Shown here: positions 5,038-5,878 of the stretch, piece after piece
Layout: each line of letters starts with the position of its first letter
Position numbering within the stretch: position 1 is the first letter of the stretch
NCBI GenBank assembly: GCA_937141995.1
Contig: CAKZQX010000484.1
Coordinates: 1-5,878 of the forward strand
Length of the DNA: 5,878 nt
DNA from: an uncultured Chloroflexaceae bacterium
GTDB lineage: Bacteria; Chloroflexota; Chloroflexia; Chloroflexales; Chloroflexaceae
Reading direction: 5' to 3'
Program-made: the position numbers and the translations under genes
The notes under the pieces: model-generated
Seen by the model: the letters and a program-made list of their open reading frames with translations, nothing else
What the model was told of the DNA's origin: nothing
Database searches by the model: none

Positions 5038-5878
5038 ATGCGAAACCCTTCGATTGCACTGCTACCGGAATTGATCGCCGCGCTGCCCGACGAGTTGCGC
5101 GCGGTTGCTGATCAGTTGCTGTTTATTGAGCGCGTGTACGGGCGTCCCGTGCCGCCACCGCCGATGCAGGACTGGATCGAGCAGCGCTTTGGTAGCCTGG
5201 AGCAGGTCGCTGAACAGCCTATCGTGAAGGTCACAAATCGCCGGTCGCTGGAGGCGGCATACTACAACCCGTTGCGAGCACGCCGCCCGCTGGGTGATGA
5301 TGATATCAATGCGCGCAAGAACCGCGCCACCGATGCCGATCAGGAGTTGGAGGCGCTTATCAGTGCCGGGGCCGGGCCGCACGATATGTTTGGCGACCCG
5401 TTCAACCAGACGACGGTGGATCTGTTTGGGCGCATCCAGGGCCGCTACTGCGTTAGCGCCTCGAATGTTGCCAAATGCGATGCCTGGCACGGGTTGGTGA
5501 TCTTTGATGAGTTTCACCCGTTGCGCTTCAACCGGGATCAGGTGCGGGACTATTTTGATGTGGCGTTGCGCTGGTTGGCGGCGGCCCACGCTGCCGATGC
5601 CGGCGCTCGCTATCCGCTGATCCTCTGGAATTGCCTCTGGCGGGCCGGGGCATCGATTATTCATGGGCATCTCCAGACCATGCTTGCGCAGGGGATGACT
5701 TTCGGCCGGATTGAATGTTGGCGGCGAGCGGCAGTTGAGTATCGGACACATTACGGTCGTAACCTGCCGGCGGATCTTGGGCAGTTGCACGATGCGCTGG
5801 GGTTGACCTTCCGGCAGTGTGACGGGGTGCATGGGTATGTCACCCTGACGCCGGTTCGTGACCGGGAACTGATTCTGA
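5038..5878 (+). CDS. HIT-superfamily (GalT/Ap4A-phosphorylase-like) protein, 3' partial
   Basis: An open frame of 280 complete codons starts at the ATG at 5038 (MRNPSIALLPELIAALPDEL) and runs off the right edge without a stop. A weak AGG lies 8 bases upstream of the ATG. An in-frame GTG at 5020 is possible but less likely; a stop at 5005 blocks anything longer. The N-terminal 35 residues look helical, followed by a Pro-rich PVPPPPMQDW. A conserved-looking FGDPFNQ lies near residue 118, and CVSASNVAKCDAWHGLVIF (138-156) reads like a core strand pair of the fold. The key motif is GASIIHGHLQ, giving His209-Gly-His211-Leu-Gln213. This H-x-H-x-Q pattern is the nucleotidyl-transfer site in galactose-1-phosphate uridylyltransferase (HPHxQ) and Ap4A phosphorylase (HKHLQ). 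The likely activity is therefore a nucleotidyl transfer or phosphorolysis, but the substrate cannot be named. Transcribed divergently from ffh, probably from its own regulated promoter. Confidence 0.75.
   Translation, partial: MRNPSIALLPELIAALPDELRAVADQLLFIERVYGRPVPPPPMQDWIEQRFGSLEQVAEQPIVKVTNRRSLEAAYYNPLRARRPLGDDDINARKNRATDADQELEALISAGAGPHDMFGDPFNQTTVDLFGRIQGRYCVSASNVAKCDAWHGLVIFDEFHPLRFNRDQVRDYFDVALRWLAAAHAADAGARYPLILWNCLWRAGASIIHGHLQTMLAQGMTFGRIECWRRAAVEYRTHYGRNLPADLGQLHDALGLTFRQCDGVHGYVTLTPVRDRELIL

Noticed and set aside
5062..5832. A 256-codon open frame on the minus strand
   Set aside because: It lies entirely opposite the plus-strand HIT-like frame, which has a recognisable GASIIHGHLQ motif and a plausible start and promoter. 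The antisense product shows no domain signature and is best explained as a shadow of GC-biased codon use.

Overview
The window looks like chromosomal DNA from a moderately GC-rich bacterium, most likely a filamentous anoxygenic phototroph of the Chloroflexus type (phylum Chloroflexota). That assignment rests on the overall flavour of the proteins and on a housekeeping cluster that stops after rimM. It is an inference from memory, not a database result. I see no mobile element, CRISPR array, tRNA or rRNA.

Layout. Positions 1-2018 (+) hold the C-terminal two thirds or so of a large soluble sensor histidine kinase: end of one GAF domain, a second GAF, a PAS, HisKA and HATPase. Its start lies outside the window. 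It meets, tail to tail and only 6 bp apart, a four-gene minus-strand cluster read from right to left: ffh (4713-3301), rpsP (3233-2922), khpA (2869-2642) and rimM (2546-2025). The 324 bp from 4714 to 5037 are a divergent promoter region with no convincing gene. From 5038 to the right edge (+) runs an open frame of at least 280 codons with a GalT/Ap4A-phosphorylase-like H-x-H-x-Q motif. It has no stop codon inside the window.

How the genes work together. The minus-strand cluster is the widespread ffh-rpsP-ylqC(khpA)-rimM translation/secretion group: the SRP GTPase, ribosomal protein bS16, a KH-domain RNA chaperone and the 16S/30S maturation factor. The usual next gene, trmD, is absent here; a convergent signalling gene takes its place. 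The histidine kinase and the HIT-like gene have no evident functional link to the cluster.

The non-coding signals that deserve attention are a two-tier hairpin shared by the ends of the kinase gene and rimM, a GC-rich hairpin with a short U-run between rpsP and khpA, and a perfect 9-bp inverted repeat overlapping the presumed promoter of the HIT-like gene. Overall this is a mostly ordinary housekeeping region. I do not see strong evidence of a new biological system.
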